Positions 1 to 12,064 of a stretch of DNA of 64,000 nt are shown here, one piece after another. The position numbers and the translations under genes are program-made. Each line of letters opens with the position of its first letter. The first letter of the stretch is position 1. Source of the DNA: Uranotaenia lowii. Lineage: Eukaryota > Arthropoda > Insecta > Diptera > Culicidae. The DNA lies in assembly GCF_029784155.1 (NCBI RefSeq), contig NC_073693.1:170987104-171051103 (forward strand), in the 5' to 3' direction. The notes beneath the pieces are model-generated. The model was not told the DNA's origin. It searched no databases and was given only the letters and a program-made list of their open reading frames with translations.

Positions 1-358
1 GCAGGCATTGAATCTATCGAAGAGATGGCCAACAAAATCATCTCCAACTTCAGAGGCAAATCGATGCAGTCTTCCATCGCAGAGATTCGTTCTCTTTATG
101 TTTAGTTTAATTTTAAGATAGTGTTTAGTTTTAAGTATAAAATATTTTTGCTATTACAGGATGTTCTCCTACATGAAAAACTTGATTGCGCTCAGCAAAT
201 TTAAATCTTATAAATAAATTTTTATAATCTAGTTACTTATAGGGCTATGAACAGTTCATTATTGAGCTGAACACCTAGTTTAATGCAATAATGTAATATA
301 AGTGTAATCATGATTTGATACAAATAAAGACATATTTTAAAAAAAAAAAAAAAAAAAA
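1..358 (+). mobile_element. 3' end of a poly(A)-tailed retrosequence
   Basis: An open frame runs in from the window edge and stops at 103-105. Its C-terminus includes NKIISNFRGKS and ends IRSLYV. About 235 bp of AT-rich trailer follow, with AATAAA at about 323 and then a 19-base A run at about 340-358. This is the signature of a poly(A)-primed insertion, either a non-LTR retrotransposon 3' end or a processed transcript. I do not recognise the protein tail, so the family is open. The left part lies outside the window. Confidence 0.55.
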
Positions 359-592
359 ATGAAGCGAGTCAAGAGGTCAGCTAGAATAAATTCTATTAAA
401 CTCCAAGTGCGATGGGAGAACAGCTTGGAAAAACATATCGTGCGGAAAGTTTATTGTTATAAAAGTGTTAAAGAATACCTGGACAGCATGTTAAGAGAAC
501 AGGTTTTGTTTATAAGGAAAAATGGTGATCATCCGGATTGTGAGTGTCGTGATTTGCGGCTTGTTTTGTCGACCCACGTCGCGAACCTTTGA
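359..592 (+). other. Unrecognised 77-aa reading frame after the poly(A) run
   Basis: The ATG sits directly after the A run and a 77-codon frame ends at the edge of the minisatellite. The product is basic, with motifs such as RKVYCYKSVKEYLD and a CxC near the end. No signal peptide or known domain is visible. It may be flanking gene or transposon debris into which the retrosequence inserted. It is listed only because its composition looks coding; there is no homology support. Confidence 0.15.
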
Positions 593-1215
593 TGCGGACC
601 CTTGATACTGACCCTTGATACAGACCTTTCATGCGGACCCTTGGTGCGGACCTTTGATGCGGACTTTTGATGCGGACCCTTGATGCGAACCTTTGATGCT
701 GACCCTTGATGCGGAACCTTGATGCGGAACCTTGATGCGGACCTTTGATGCGGACCCTTGATGCGGACCTTTCATGCGGACCCTTGATGCGGACCTTTGA
801 TGCGGACCCTTGATGCGGACCTTTGATGCGGACCCATGATGCGGACCTTTGATGCGGACCCTTGATGCGGACCTTTGATTCAAACCTTTGATGCGGACTC
901 TTGATGCGGACCTTTGATGAGGACCTTTGATGCGGACCCTTAATGCGGACCTTTGATGCGGACCCTTGATGCGGACCTTTGATGCGGGCCCTTGATGCGG
1001 ACCCTTGATGCGGACCTTTGATGCGGACCCTGGATGCAAACCTTTGATGCGGACCCTTGATGCGGACCTTTCATGCGGACCCTTGATGCGGACCCTTGAT
1101 GCGGACCCTGGATGCGGACCTTTGATGCGGACCCTTGATGCGGACCCTTGATGCGGACCTTTGATGCGAACCTTTGATGCGGACCTTTGATGCTGACCTT
1201 TCATGCGGACCTTCA
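575..1215. repeat. 13-bp minisatellite, about 48 copies
   Basis: The unit is TTGATGCGGACCC or its TTGATGCGGACCT variant, tandemly repeated with scattered substitutions (TGCTGACC, TGCGAACC, TGCAAACC). Because 13 is not a multiple of 3, every frame repeats every 39 bp. That creates long spurious open frames on the minus strand with a 13-residue period rich in Arg, Lys, Ser and Gly. I regard those frames as a by-product of the repeat and not as a gene. Confidence 0.9.
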
Positions 1216-2597
1216 AGCACAACCACTACTTGTTGCTCATAAGAGCTTTGATTTCAGAATGACCTCTTAAGCGACCGGGTTGCTTTATTTATAGCGAGTG
1301 ATACCCGCGCGTCACGTTTAAAACACTCGGGTGGGCAGAGGAAAACGCGAGTAGATTTTTCTTTTTCTTTACTTCTTACCAGAACGCGTGTTCGCGTTTA
1401 AAACCTAAAATGCATAGGGTTACCAACGTACAAATATAGCATTAAATTTTAATTTATTATTTCTTATTTTATTAACTCTATTTCTAGTACATTATCCTAC
1501 AGTGAGGACAGTTTAAGATGAGAGGGAACTGTGAATGTTTCGAAGGACAGCTTGGATTTATTATATTGGAGAGTATAGCTTCAAAATGAAAAAGCGTTTC
1601 GATAGCATAGAATAAGGATCTCACCGAAATTAACCAAGCCTTTTATTAGAACAGTAGATTCCAAGGTGAACTCAACTAGCAATTATACAGCAAGTAAGAT
1701 GAACACTGAAATGAAATAAACCAGAAAGGAAACGCATACAGATGATTTTCTCGGCCAAATGATTCATGCATTACAATAAGAAACAATCCTCTATGCGTGC
1801 GCACTTGGCTAATTTGAGAACTAAGACTGGGATAAGAGTGCATCGAGAATAAAATTGATCCCAATAAGTTTTATTTCAGTGATTTTAAAGATGGTGATTC
1901 ATCCATGGATGTTATTAGCAGGAGTTTTTATAGCAGCGATTCTTTAACACTCGAAATGCAACCTAAACAAAATCAGGAATGTTTGCCAAAGTAGCAGCGA
2001 AAACCCTGAGCTGTGAGATGATAATGTGTTGTTTCTTTCGGAGAGATTATTGAATAATCTCTGAATCTTTCAAATATTGATATTCATTTGATCGAGGAAC
2101 CTAACGAAGACTTAAAGTTTGAATACGAATGAAGGACATTTATTGAATGAGTTCCACATGGTCGAGTTATTTATTCATACATTTTATTCATTGGCTTATT
2201 CATTGCCTAGACGATAAAATTGAGGGAAAATTCTTCAGTAAGATTCCCTCAACGGTTCATTAAATTTCTTAAGAAAAAAAATAATCTATAAGAGCTAAGC
2301 TTTACACTTGATAAATGATTTTCCGCTAAAAAATAACTAACGCAAACGGTGCAAATGTAGCGCAAATTTCTTACCATATTTTGATGCTCAGCGCCAACGG
2401 CCCAAAACATCTCAGAAACGCAATGAATGAGCTCGAAGGTTTCCCCCGGATGAAGATCAGTAAAGGGGACATAAAAAAAAGTGAGACCCAATTTACAAAA
2501 AGGTGGGCATCCCCGCTGGCTGTCTTATTCCGATGATTATCCGACGACAGCTGTTGGCTTCCGGCTTAATCTTTTCGATATTTTGTCAGTTGAAGCC
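1216..2597. other. No recognisable feature
   Basis: AT-rich unique-looking DNA. I see no long coding frame, tandem array or paired terminal repeats here. Confidence 0.5.
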
Positions 2598-2783
2598 TAC
2601 ACACTTAATCTTTTCTCCTGTGATCGGGACAATTTCGTCCTGTATTTTCAACAGCTGAAATTACAGGACGATCTCAGGACAGAAAACCACTACAGGAAAA
2701 CAGCTGTCAAAATCACCTGTAGGGTCGAAACGATGTTCTCCTGTGGCTTGCAGGAAGGTTTCGAAATAATCCTGTAGAGTGTA
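2598..2783. mobile_element. Short TA-flanked MITE, about 185 bp
   Basis: Ends are TACACACTTAATC on the left and, on the opposite strand, TACACTCTACAGG on the right, with TA at both borders (2598-2599 and 2782-2783). The interior is dense in CCTGT/ACAGG and CAGCTG palindromes. The terminal CAC(A/T)C resembles other TIR elements here (39962, 52361). There is no coding capacity. The TIRs are imperfect, so the boundaries are moderate confidence. Confidence 0.45.
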
Positions 2784-3030
2784 GCCTCCTCCTGTAGCCT
2801 TCTTTCGAAATTTAAATGTAAAGAGATATATTAATAGGGATATATTTCGCACAAAATACCAATTTAAAATTAAAAGCACTTTTATTGATGATTTTTTATA
2901 ATATCACATCGCTGTTGTATTCCGTTTGTATTCTCCGGTATTTTGCCTAAAAAAAAACAATGAAATGTTATTCTTTAAGTAACTTCATTTTGATAAAAAA
3001 AAAATACCTGAAACTTGGTATGGAACAAAG

Positions 3031-4363
3031 TAAAGCTTAGTTCTTTTAGAAATGGGACACTTTCTTTTGCTAATAACTCGTTTACTAGTAATCGGACATT
3101 CAAAATTTTGACAGCATTTTGTTGCCTGTAAAAAGTACTATCCGACGTATTTTTTTCAAAATTTAGAATTTACGTGTTTTTGAGATATTTACGATGCAAG
3201 AGAAAAAGGAAAAAATAATTTTGCACAGTTTCATTCAAAATTCAACATTATCAAATTGATAGCCGACAAAACCGTTGATTATTCAAAGAACTACTGTATG
3301 TGAGTGGTGAAAAAGTATGGAAATATTGTCAAAAATGTCCACTAAGTTCAAATCAACCATTGGAGTGAAGCATATGATCGGCAACTTCGGCTAAGGGTCA
3401 TCAGGGAACTCAAGTCTCACACCAGCATTTTTAATTTTCAATTAGCGAAAAACTGAGGGTAGATCGCTGAAATTTCCAAAAAAAATATTCTCCGATAAGC
3501 TGAAAGTGTTGCCTATTAATGAGTCATTCAAACCTAACCTCAAACAAACATTTTTTGCCAGATCCACAGCTCGTAAGCTGTATATCTGGTTCCGAGGCTA
3601 TGGGACAGATGATTTCTGATGAACGACAAAACTATGAAATACCCTATTTTAAACAAATTCCAGCGTTTGAATCCTATACCACGTCTGCTCGTGGCAAGGT
3701 CCAGAGTATATTAAAGTATGTATTTGCTGGCTATTTTGTATAAAATATAATGATTTGCCAAAATTATGCTCCTGTGGAAAAAATAACAATTTTCAATACG
3801 AAAACTATGATTTTCACTCTTTTCAAAAGCCTAAAAAGAGTAATCTTTTATGTACCCTTCGCAACCTACGATCTATACTAACCGATTATACTTTAAGTTC
3901 AATCTCCTCATGGTTTTACTTCGTTATTTCCAGATTTTGCCAGCAGAAATTCCATTAAAAACGCTCAAAAAGTTGCTCAAAAATAATCAAATTTGGTAAT
4001 TTCGAAACAGCTGTATCCACTAAAGTGGCCTCAGTTTCTCTTAAAAAAGAAAGATTGGTCCAAAAAGTAATAAAAATTGAAGGAGAGGGATGTAGCCACC
4101 TAAAATACAGATTATTAGAAGTATTAGTTTGAAAAACTGATCATTATCATGACTGAAAAAAGTGTGCGCTGGCCGAAGGGAGGTACCAAGAATAAAATAG
4201 AATTAATTCTTACAAAAAAACGATAAATATTTTTTTTCAAATTTTTTCATGAATTATCATAAAATTACCTTCATTTCCTTCATAGAAAGTATTTAGATCA
4301 AACGAAAGGTTTTTGAGATACAAGCATTCGTAACTGTCCCATTTCTAAAAGAACTAAGCTTTA
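3031..4363. mobile_element. 1.33-kb TIR transposon with perfect 29-bp ends
   Basis: Positions 3031-3059 are repeated perfectly in inverse at 4335-4363 (outer sequence TAAAGCTTAGTTC). TA lies at both outer ends (3031-3032, 4362-4363), as expected for a TA target duplication. No transposase is recognisable; the longest frame inside (3519-3743, 74 aa) matches nothing I know. A shorter relative lies at 24003-24580, sharing both termini (CATTTCT/TTTAGAAATG and CATTCGTAACTGTCCC). Probably a non-autonomous Tc1/mariner-superfamily or other TA-targeting element. Confidence 0.8.
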
Positions 4364-5299
4364 TGTTGCGACATCCAATTTTCTCGATCAGTTGGATTTG
4401 AAGTCAAGCTCCGCCGGTAAACCCTCCCGCCTGGCTACCAGCATCACCGATGTTTCAGCTGAATCCTGGCCGCATCTATGAAACAGAACAAATAAGAATG
4501 TTCTATAGTTGATTTTTAAACACAACACAATTTTACGGCTCACTTTTTTCACTGTTTTTGCTTGGCTGATGGATAGCTCGTCTGGAGGAAGTGTCCTAAA
4601 TGGCCGTAAGAGCAACATTTCGCAGCTGGTTTCCTTGCAGATTCCTTTGGCCTTTGTCGTCACAAACGGAAACTTTACGTAACTTTCCGCCAAAGGTGAA
4701 AAAGAAAAACTATTTATAAAAAGCGAGACAAAAAACGGTTGACAGCTGAAGTTCTCCCGTGATACAGGGCGATTGTTCGATCACTTGTGCGTTCGTAGGA
4801 ATTTCATCGCGAATTTCAGAAGAAATGAAGCGCCCGGAGATTCGAAAGGGGTTTCGTTCGAACTTCGTTTAAATCAAGCCATTTCCCTGTGATTCAGATA
4901 GTCATTATCCCGAGGGAGAAATTTGTAATCTTAGTGTGTAGGTTACTTGTAATTACGCTAAGCAATCTTGAGAGAAGAAAAAAAAATTAAATCAAATTTG
5001 TTTGAAGAATTATCTACCAAGGAATATATAAGAAAAATTGAAGGTTATGAATATTTGTTAGAATTTTGCAAAAGTTCTCAATAGCCTTAAACTTTGACCT
5101 CATGCTAAATAGAACATTGTTATGAGATCTAGTGAAAAAAAATGCTAAATAATAATTGTTCTCACAGAATACAATAAACATGCAAGCCAAGTTGAACCAG
5201 AAGCAACGAAGACGGCAACTTCACTCTCAGGAGAAAATCACAAAATATTCACACCCTTATCAAAGTAACAAGTCAACATTACGAAGGCGAACCAGGCTT
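4364..5299. other. No recognisable feature
   Basis: Mixed unique sequence. A 101-codon frame on the minus strand (4388-4693) and a 60-codon frame at 5156-5338 lack any recognisable domain, splice context or codon signature. Confidence 0.4.
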
Positions 5300-6100
5300 A
5301 AAAAAATTGCGATTTTTCTGAAGTTATGGGAGACTTGATCCCTTTTTAAGGAGACTTGATCTTTTATTCAGGAAGCCCTAATCCTTGTATAACAATCAAA
5401 CAAAACCCCAAGATAGAATGTTAATTGACTATTTTGGTCATGTTTGTTCTCATTTCACAATTTATAGTAGACATAAGAAGAAAATTCTATAACTTTGTCT
5501 CAACGCTAACAACATTGCATACTTAAAGGCGCTATTTTTTATAACTAAGAGAAAATTAATTATTTTTGCTCTTTTTTTCAGACAATTGTTTGATAAATAT
5601 TAGTTTTTGGACAAATATAAGTAATTTCGTAATCAGCATTCATATCGATCAATTCAGAAGAAGAATACGCCGTTTGGAAGGGGGGATCAATTGTACCCAA
5701 CTCTAGGGGATCAATTATACCCATAATCAACATTTTAGAAAACTTTTTCTGAAAAAAGTTGAGAGTTTTCCATTACTTTGAAAATATGGCATTATGAAGT
5801 TCATTTTACGCTCGAACGATTGATATATTGGAACAAATATTTTTTTCATGATTTTCCCATGTAAGGAACATTTTAAAGTGATGAAAAAAGATCTTCAAGT
5901 TACATTTTGTGAAATTTTTCAAACAAAGTTCAATTACTCAAACAATTATTTTGTTAAAATTTTTTAAACTACAAGAAATGTTATTTTGCTCATTTTGGCA
6001 CATTTTTCTAGAACATTTGATCTTTGTAAGACATTCCAGTTTCGAGATATAGCTAAGGAATCAAGTATCCCCAGGGATCAAGTATCCTCATTCTCCCCTA
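5300..6100 (+). mobile_element. Copy A of a TA-flanked MITE (truncated)
   Basis: Homologous to 32176-33109 and, in reverse, to 12065-13042 and 41053-42031. The left end is missing: homology starts near the TTGCGATTTTTCTGAAG block. The right terminus is intact, reading GGGATCAAGTATCC then TTCTCCCC and TA. The interior contains the family hallmark GGGGATCAATTGTACCC-like motif. It ends about 90 bp downstream of the stop codon of the secreted-protein gene, so it may lie in that gene's 3' flank. Apparent open frames inside are not genes. Confidence 0.75.
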
Positions 6101-6188
6101 AACCTAACCTGACTTCGATGGTATTGTTACTGGCTGGAATCGGATCAGAAATAATAAGAACACATTCCTTTTCGTCACTGTTTATACA

Positions 6189-6920
6189 TTAATAATCATT
6201 TGAGTTACGAAGATCAATGTCAGGAACAGTATCACCATTTTGTCTGCCCGTGGAACCGTTTGATGAAGAATTTACAGAAGGAATTGCTTCGTCAGTAGTT
6301 GTTGGCGGGATGAATTCACTTTCAGCTGGTACTGTCGTTGAATTGATGGGTAGCTCAACTCCTGTCACCTGTCCTGTTTGGCCATGAATCGCTGGAGAGT
6401 TTTTGGTGATCCTAGATTGCAATTTTTTATTTTCGTTTTCTAGTTTTTTATTCTTTGCCGTCAAGTCTTTGATTATTTTTGCTTGGGCTGTTATGTTAGC
6501 TTTCATTTCATCAAGCTGTTCCAGTTGGTCGTATTTTTCATCCTCACACTTCACTTTCGATTGTCGTTCGATGTCTGTTTCCCTCAATTGGTGTTGATTG
6601 CGTTCGTCCAAAAACTCGATTAGTTTTTGAAACCTGGTCAATCCACTTTCCAAACCTTCGATTTCAATGTCTCGGTTTCTGCTTTCATTTGTTATATCCT
6701 CCTCCAATTGTTTGCAATTTCCATTTATCTGGTTCAGAGCATAAATAGCTTTTTCTGAATAGGATTGAAGTCGATATGGTACAAAGAAACCGTTTTTCTG
6801 CGCTTGATTGTATACTTCATGATTTATCTGATTCAGTTGGTTCAAGTAATTTTGACATGAGTAACAATATCCACTACTCAAACAAAACCCTATCAGCACA
6901 ACTATCACCAATGAATTCAT
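6189..6920 (-). CDS. Secreted coiled-coil protein, unknown family
   Basis: A 243-aa single-exon frame, starting at the ATG whose first residues form a classic signal peptide (MNSLVIVVLIGFCLSSGYCY). The frame is open for 13 more codons upstream but without an ATG. Features: Cys around 13, 19, 22, 69 and 125; a charged helical region 70-130; a probable coiled coil around 135-172 (LTAKNKKLENENKKLQSR); then a Ser/Thr/Asn-rich acidic tail with several N-glycosylation sequons (NIT, NST, NSS, NGS). No membrane anchor follows the signal, so a secreted hemolymph or salivary protein is the natural guess. It shares the signal-plus-coiled-coil-plus-acidic-tail layout of the LRIM-like gene at 47419-48738 but has no LRRs. 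Function unknown. Confidence 0.72.
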   Translation of the reverse strand: MNSLVIVVLIGFCLSSGYCYSCQNYLNQLNQINHEVYNQAQKNGFFVPYRLQSYSEKAIYALNQINGNCKQLEEDITNESRNRDIEIEGLESGLTRFQKLIEFLDERNQHQLRETDIERQSKVKCEDEKYDQLEQLDEMKANITAQAKIIKDLTAKNKKLENENKKLQSRITKNSPAIHGQTGQVTGVELPINSTTVPAESEFIPPTTTDEAIPSVNSSSNGSTGRQNGDTVPDIDLRNSNDY

Positions 6921-6980
6921 TGCGGAAAGATAATTGGAACTCGGCACTTCAACACACACCCCGTACTGATAGAGAATCAG

Positions 6981-6986
6981 AACTGA
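6981..6986 (-). promoter_or_regulatory. Possible initiator of the secreted-protein gene
   Basis: The minus strand reads GTCAGTTCTG, matching the arthropod initiator TCAGT(T/C). It is about 60 bases upstream of the chosen ATG, giving a plausible short 5' UTR. No TATA box is evident about 30 bases further upstream. Single-motif evidence only. Confidence 0.3.
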
Positions 6987-7059
6987 CTTCTAAAGCGAAC
7001 AGCAGACGATCGTTAAGGATGGAACGGCTGCAAAAATGAACTGGCTATTGGATCGTAAG

Positions 7060-8634
7060 CAGACCTTTCATCTCATCGCTCTAAGCATTGAAACGTAGCG
7101 CAGCGAGTGGGATTCCCCAAGAATGGGGATTTTTTTTTTCAATTCCTCATTTGTTACCGACAGATAGATCATGCAAAGTGCTTCGATCGGTCCTTCGACG
7201 CTTGTTTTTGTTCCAATTTCGTGCCAGTGTGGTGTGAATAAAAGCCCATGTAAGTAAAATGATACTTCTTAGTAACATAATTGAATTATGGGTACCGTAA
7301 AATGGAGTAAAACAATGCAAAAAGTGACAAAATTTTGGTGATACAATGTTCAGTAAACTATGGAGAATGTCATTCTTCCTTGGAAACAAGGTAGTACTAT
7401 AAGCTTAAACGTAGAACACTTCAATTAAAACTATAAAATAAAAAAAAAATTTCAAATTATTACAAAATAAAAAAAGACAAATCGAAAATTTTATTAGTTA
7501 TTTTGGTTTAAAAATCCAAAAAAATCAAAGTTTTTAATGAATTCATTCACTCGATGTTCATTGCTGAAAAACTAGTAATCGATCTGTCAAACTCGAATTT
7601 GTTTTTGTTTATGCTAGTAATTTTTCGTTGCGCGCGAAAAGTGTTTGTTTGTTTCTCGTGTATGCAACGGTGAAGACATCGAATTTTATTTTATTCTATA
7701 TTCCAGCGATGAAGTATTTAAACCAAAGGTAAATTATTTGAAGAGATAAAGTATTTCACAAAGAAACTAGTAATTTTATTTTTATTTCTGATGAAGCATG
7801 GTGTCCAAAACTGGACCAAAAGTGGCCAACCCACTGACAGATATTATTTTATTTGGTTTTAAAAATTTATACAAATGAAGCTCAAGAAAAATGAACAAAC
7901 CAATTTCTAATTATAAATATGACTGCCATGAGGGTTTAATATTGATATTTAAATTTAAAATCTAATTTAGTTGTTGAGCTGAGCTAACAGGTTTCAGCAA
8001 TTGAGATTGTTGGATTTCCAGCAAATGTTTTTGGTTTCCAGCAAAAATAAATCCTGTGTAGATTTGCGTTCAAAAAAGAATGAAATCACGTGAAGCAGCG
8101 CACTCTATTCCAAATTTCACAAGCCTCCAATTCCGTGTCGGTTGTTATTTTTTCATGAAATTTTAACTCAATCTCGCTAAGTATTAGCTTAGCTTATCTT
8201 TATTGACAACTCACATCCACCTTTAATCATTGAACCCGAAATGCTTCTTCACTAATTTTGCAATCGTATTTTTTCAAATAAGGTTGTTCATGTTATTAAC
8301 CTATCGAGGGCGATTGTTTTATTTGGGTCATGTTACTTTTGCACTCATAGCATTTCGAACTACATGATCGCAGGTGTGGCTCAGTAGAACAGGTTCCACA
8401 TCGCCAATGATTGCTACACCGTGATTGACCGAGGCCATCAGTTTTGATCAGAGATCAAAAGAATGGTGCCTGAGATTGGCAACACATTCACAATGTCCAA
8501 AACTGATGCTCTCTCTTTGAACATCAAGAACGGCGCCGGCCACGTCTTAGTAGTCATTTGATAGAAGGAAATGAGAGAAGAGGGATTGAGAGATTCATAA
8601 TTTATGCTTTAGGACCGAGGTCACCTCTGCATCC
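7060..8634. other. No gene recognised; weak tRNA-like stretch near 8370-8450
   Basis: Mostly AT-rich DNA without long frames. Around 8375-8390 the string TGTGGCTCAGTAGAAC resembles a pol III A box (TGGC..AGT..), followed by GGTTCCACATC. I could not find a convincing B box at the right spacing, so a SINE call is not supported. Confidence 0.35.
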
Positions 8635-9872
8635 TGAAAGCTGAAGTTAATGCCTACATCATGAAGACAAGAAATTTTTTTTCAATTTTTTTCAATGAAA
8701 TGGTCACAAAAAGTTAAAAAAAAGTGGTCTAAAAAACCTACTTTTCATTCGATTGCTAGTAAATACTGTTTGAGCGATGGTAGAGTGTTTTAAAAAATAT
8801 GACTACAAACTTTATTAAAATTCTAACATTTTGCTGTCTTTAGATTTTCGATGCAACAAAAATTGAAATTACTGGAATTTTTCAAAGTTCACTACTTTGC
8901 GCAATTTTTTACAAATTAAAATTTCATCTCTTTTTGTGGTCCACCGTCAGGTTGTACCCGGATTTTCAGTGCTTTCACTTTGTTTGGACCAATCAAAAGT
9001 ATATTCATTGGAAAGCAAATTTAATCTACATTCTAGTGAGGTGCAACAAATCACGCTGTGAGATTTCACAAAAATATGAAAATTATAAACGTAAAATCAT
9101 TCCTGAATTTCTAGAACTACAAGCAGCGCGTCCAGCAAAACTTGTTTTTTTGCTCTCCGAGTAGGTACGGTGGATGGTGATTTGGGCAGAGAGCCAATCC
9201 GAGAGCCGAAATAATGATGCGTGTCGTACGTTTCTTGGTTGGAAATTTTCTATTGATAGTCGTTCACGTTTGCTTGTCACGACACGCATCATTATTTCGT
9301 CTCTCGGCTTGGCTCTCTGCCCAAATAACCACCCAGCGTACCTGCTCGGAGAGCAAACAAACACGTTTTGCTGGACGCGCTGCTTGTGGTTCTAGAAATT
9401 CAGGAATGATTTTACGTTTATAATTTTCATATTTTTGTGAAATCTCACAGCGTAAATTGTTGCACCTCACTAGAATGTAGATTAAATTCCCTTTTCAATG
9501 GATATACTTTTGATTGCTTCAAACGGCGAGAAAGCACTGAAAATCCGGGTACAACCTGACGGTGGACCACTAAAACAGATGAAATTTCAATTAGTGAAAA
9601 AATCGCGCAAAGTAGCCAACTTTGAAAAATTCCAGTAAATTCAATTTTTGTTGCATCGAAAATCTAAAGACAGCTAAATGTTAGAATTTCAATAAAGTTT
9701 GTAGTCATATTTTTTAAAACACTCTACCATCGCTCAAAAATTATTTACTAGCAATCGAATGAAAAGTAGGTTTTTTAGACCACTTTTTTGAACTTTTTGT
9801 GAACATTTCATTAAAATAAATTAAAAAAAATATTTCTTGTCTTCATGATGTAGGCATTAACTTCAGCTTTCA
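8635..9872. mobile_element. 1.24-kb foldback (long inverted repeat) element
   Basis: Left arm about 8635-9227, right arm about 9281-9872, inverted and highly similar along roughly 590 bp (outer sequence TGAAAGCTGAAGTTAATGCC). A central spacer of about 50 bp separates the arms. Frames seen here on either strand (9083-9470) come from the two mirrored arms and are not genes. No target duplication could be identified. The structure fits a foldback/TIR-only element or a large palindrome made by inverted duplication. Confidence 0.85.
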
Positions 9873-12064
9873 TACGCATAAGGCAAATATTTATTTGAAC
9901 GTGTAACATATGAACTACAAAAGTTTTCGTGAGGCATGTTTTTTCGATTTTTCTTTCTTTCATGCTGAATAACGAGAAAACTTGTAACTTTAGCTGTATA
10001 TAATGTTCTGAACATATTTTACTGACATTACAAGGTTTCTATTGATATAAGTTTTATAGGAAGTTCATAATAATTCAAACGACTTAAATAGATTTTATTT
10101 TTGTGGTGTCAAAATGACACCGAAAGTCGGAAAAGGGAGTTTTTTTGTCCAGGCTTCCAGGGTTCGTCCATAAAAAAAGTAAAGATGCAATATTGAAGAA
10201 CTTTTGAATTCATTCAGGGTCCTCGAAGAAATTTTTGTATTTTGAAGCTTATGAAAAAAGTTACAAGCCTTCAAACTTGCAATGGTGTCAAAATGACACC
10301 CTAATGCGGATGAGGGTTAAATCTGAGCCTTTAAGAAGCTAGCAAAAAGAAAGAATGGAATTCCGAAAACAATAATATCAGTACAGAAATAAATCAAAAT
10401 GAGAGCTTTGAAAACTCGTAAAAATATTCAACACTTAGAGATCACAAAAAATAATAACAATGGAATGTTCCGAATATTCTAAATGTTAATCTGACAATGT
10501 AAAAATGAATCAGCATGATTCGATTTTGAAAAGATGATGAATTTTTAAAGAAAGTTGTTGTTGATAGCAATAGCTGGACAAAATAAGTATTCCTATAAGT
10601 AATTGTGAAAATGTGAACTCCTAATAAGCAACACCGACGGAAATAGCTTTGAACAAGGAAAATATCATTTAACTTGCACGAAAACAAAATCATAGTAGAA
10701 TTTACTATTGAAAAATCAATTGAGGAAAAAAACCCAGTGAATGTTTTCATTTTTAAACATTGATATCCTTAATCGAGATTATCAAAACTCTCTCCTATCT
10801 ACACCTGAAATAAATTCTGACCATTTAAGATTTATGTTTAGTTAAATTTACTGCAGTTTTGATTTTCTATTAGTCAAATAAAAACAGATTTATTTGAACT
10901 CTCTTAGCTTGTTAATTAAAACACCTCTAAGCTTAGAAGCACGAAGAAGCTTTTGTATATTGTAAACATCTAGCAAGTGGTAAAAACTTGGAAAAATGAA
11001 AAAAAAATGTTCTAAATTTATTTTGCTGATATTCAAATATGGATCAAATTTAAAAAATAAAAGTAACATTAAAGTAAAACAATAATGAAACAAAATACTC
11101 ATCCTTATTGAAATCGGAGATCTCATCGCAAATTTAACAGTCCTTGGTCTTTTCGGAGGGCGTATAATTTGGCACAAAAGTCATCAGCTGGCTCGGTTCC
11201 ACAGAAGAAACAAAAATAAAGTTGATTTTGAGGTTCATATTCAATTTTCCCATACAAACCTAAAAGTTCAAATTTGCTCATGTAAACATTACTTCAAAAT
11301 TCTGCAAAAAATCATGGATGAGTTTTGAACCAAAACGAAGCTTTTCAGGTCCCAGAAATTCAAAAATGATCCCAAATCGACTCAGTCTACTGTACTATGG
11401 CTAAAAAAAAAGAAACAGCAGTTCTTGTGAAAAAAAGAAAATTTGAGATTGCTTCACTAAAGTCACTGTATTTTTGGCAATTTTCTTTTAAAAAAACTTG
11501 AAATTTGACAAAAAACGCAAAATTGGTTGATCAAAATCTTTTGACGCAATCAAAAATGGTGCAGGTTTGGAACTGTGGTGCATTGTTGTCCAACAGACGA
11601 TTTCATAATTATTTGGACTAATGTTTGTATAAAAAAAATCATAATCATTGTTTTCATGAATTATTCTTCCCAAATTTGTCATCAAAAATGTTGTAAAATG
11701 AAGTAAACCTCAATCCCACTTTCTTTGAAAACAAAAAACTTTCCAATAGAGTTCGAAATAAGAAGAACAAAGTTTCAGAAATGCCCTGAAAAAATATGGA
11801 CAAACAAATTTGATTCAAACGTAAAGCGAGTATTATATTCGCTTTTGTGTTTGTATTCCAATTCCGTCGAAATATATACTATAAATTAAAACAAAGCAGA
11901 AATCAAATTTCTTACAATTTGCAACATATTTGGTGATAACTTTTGGTTATGTGAATGGATATGGATTCATGAATGTATTGATCACGATTTTTTCCATACA
12001 AACATTCGTCCAATAAAGAACGAAATCGCAAGTTGGGCGATTATGCACCACATTTCCAAACCTG
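9873..12064. other. No gene; twin palindromes and a relic of a hAT interior
   Basis: Two identical 17-bp palindromes, GGTGTCAAAATGACACC, lie at 10105-10121 and 10284-10300. They may be ends of a short element or regulatory hairpins. Around 11395-11480 the text (TGAGATTGCTTCACTAAAGTCACTG and its neighbours) resembles the interior of the hAT at 19517-21076 near 19960-20020, suggesting a decayed relative. Frames of about 95-102 codons on the minus strand have no recognisable domain. Confidence 0.4.

Noticed and set aside
629..1222. 197-codon minus-strand open frame
   Set aside because: Produced entirely by the 13-bp minisatellite; no non-repeat sequence, and all frames are equivalent.
9083..9470. 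Overlapping frames of 66-93 codons on both strands
   Set aside because: They mirror each other across the foldback palindrome; no domain.
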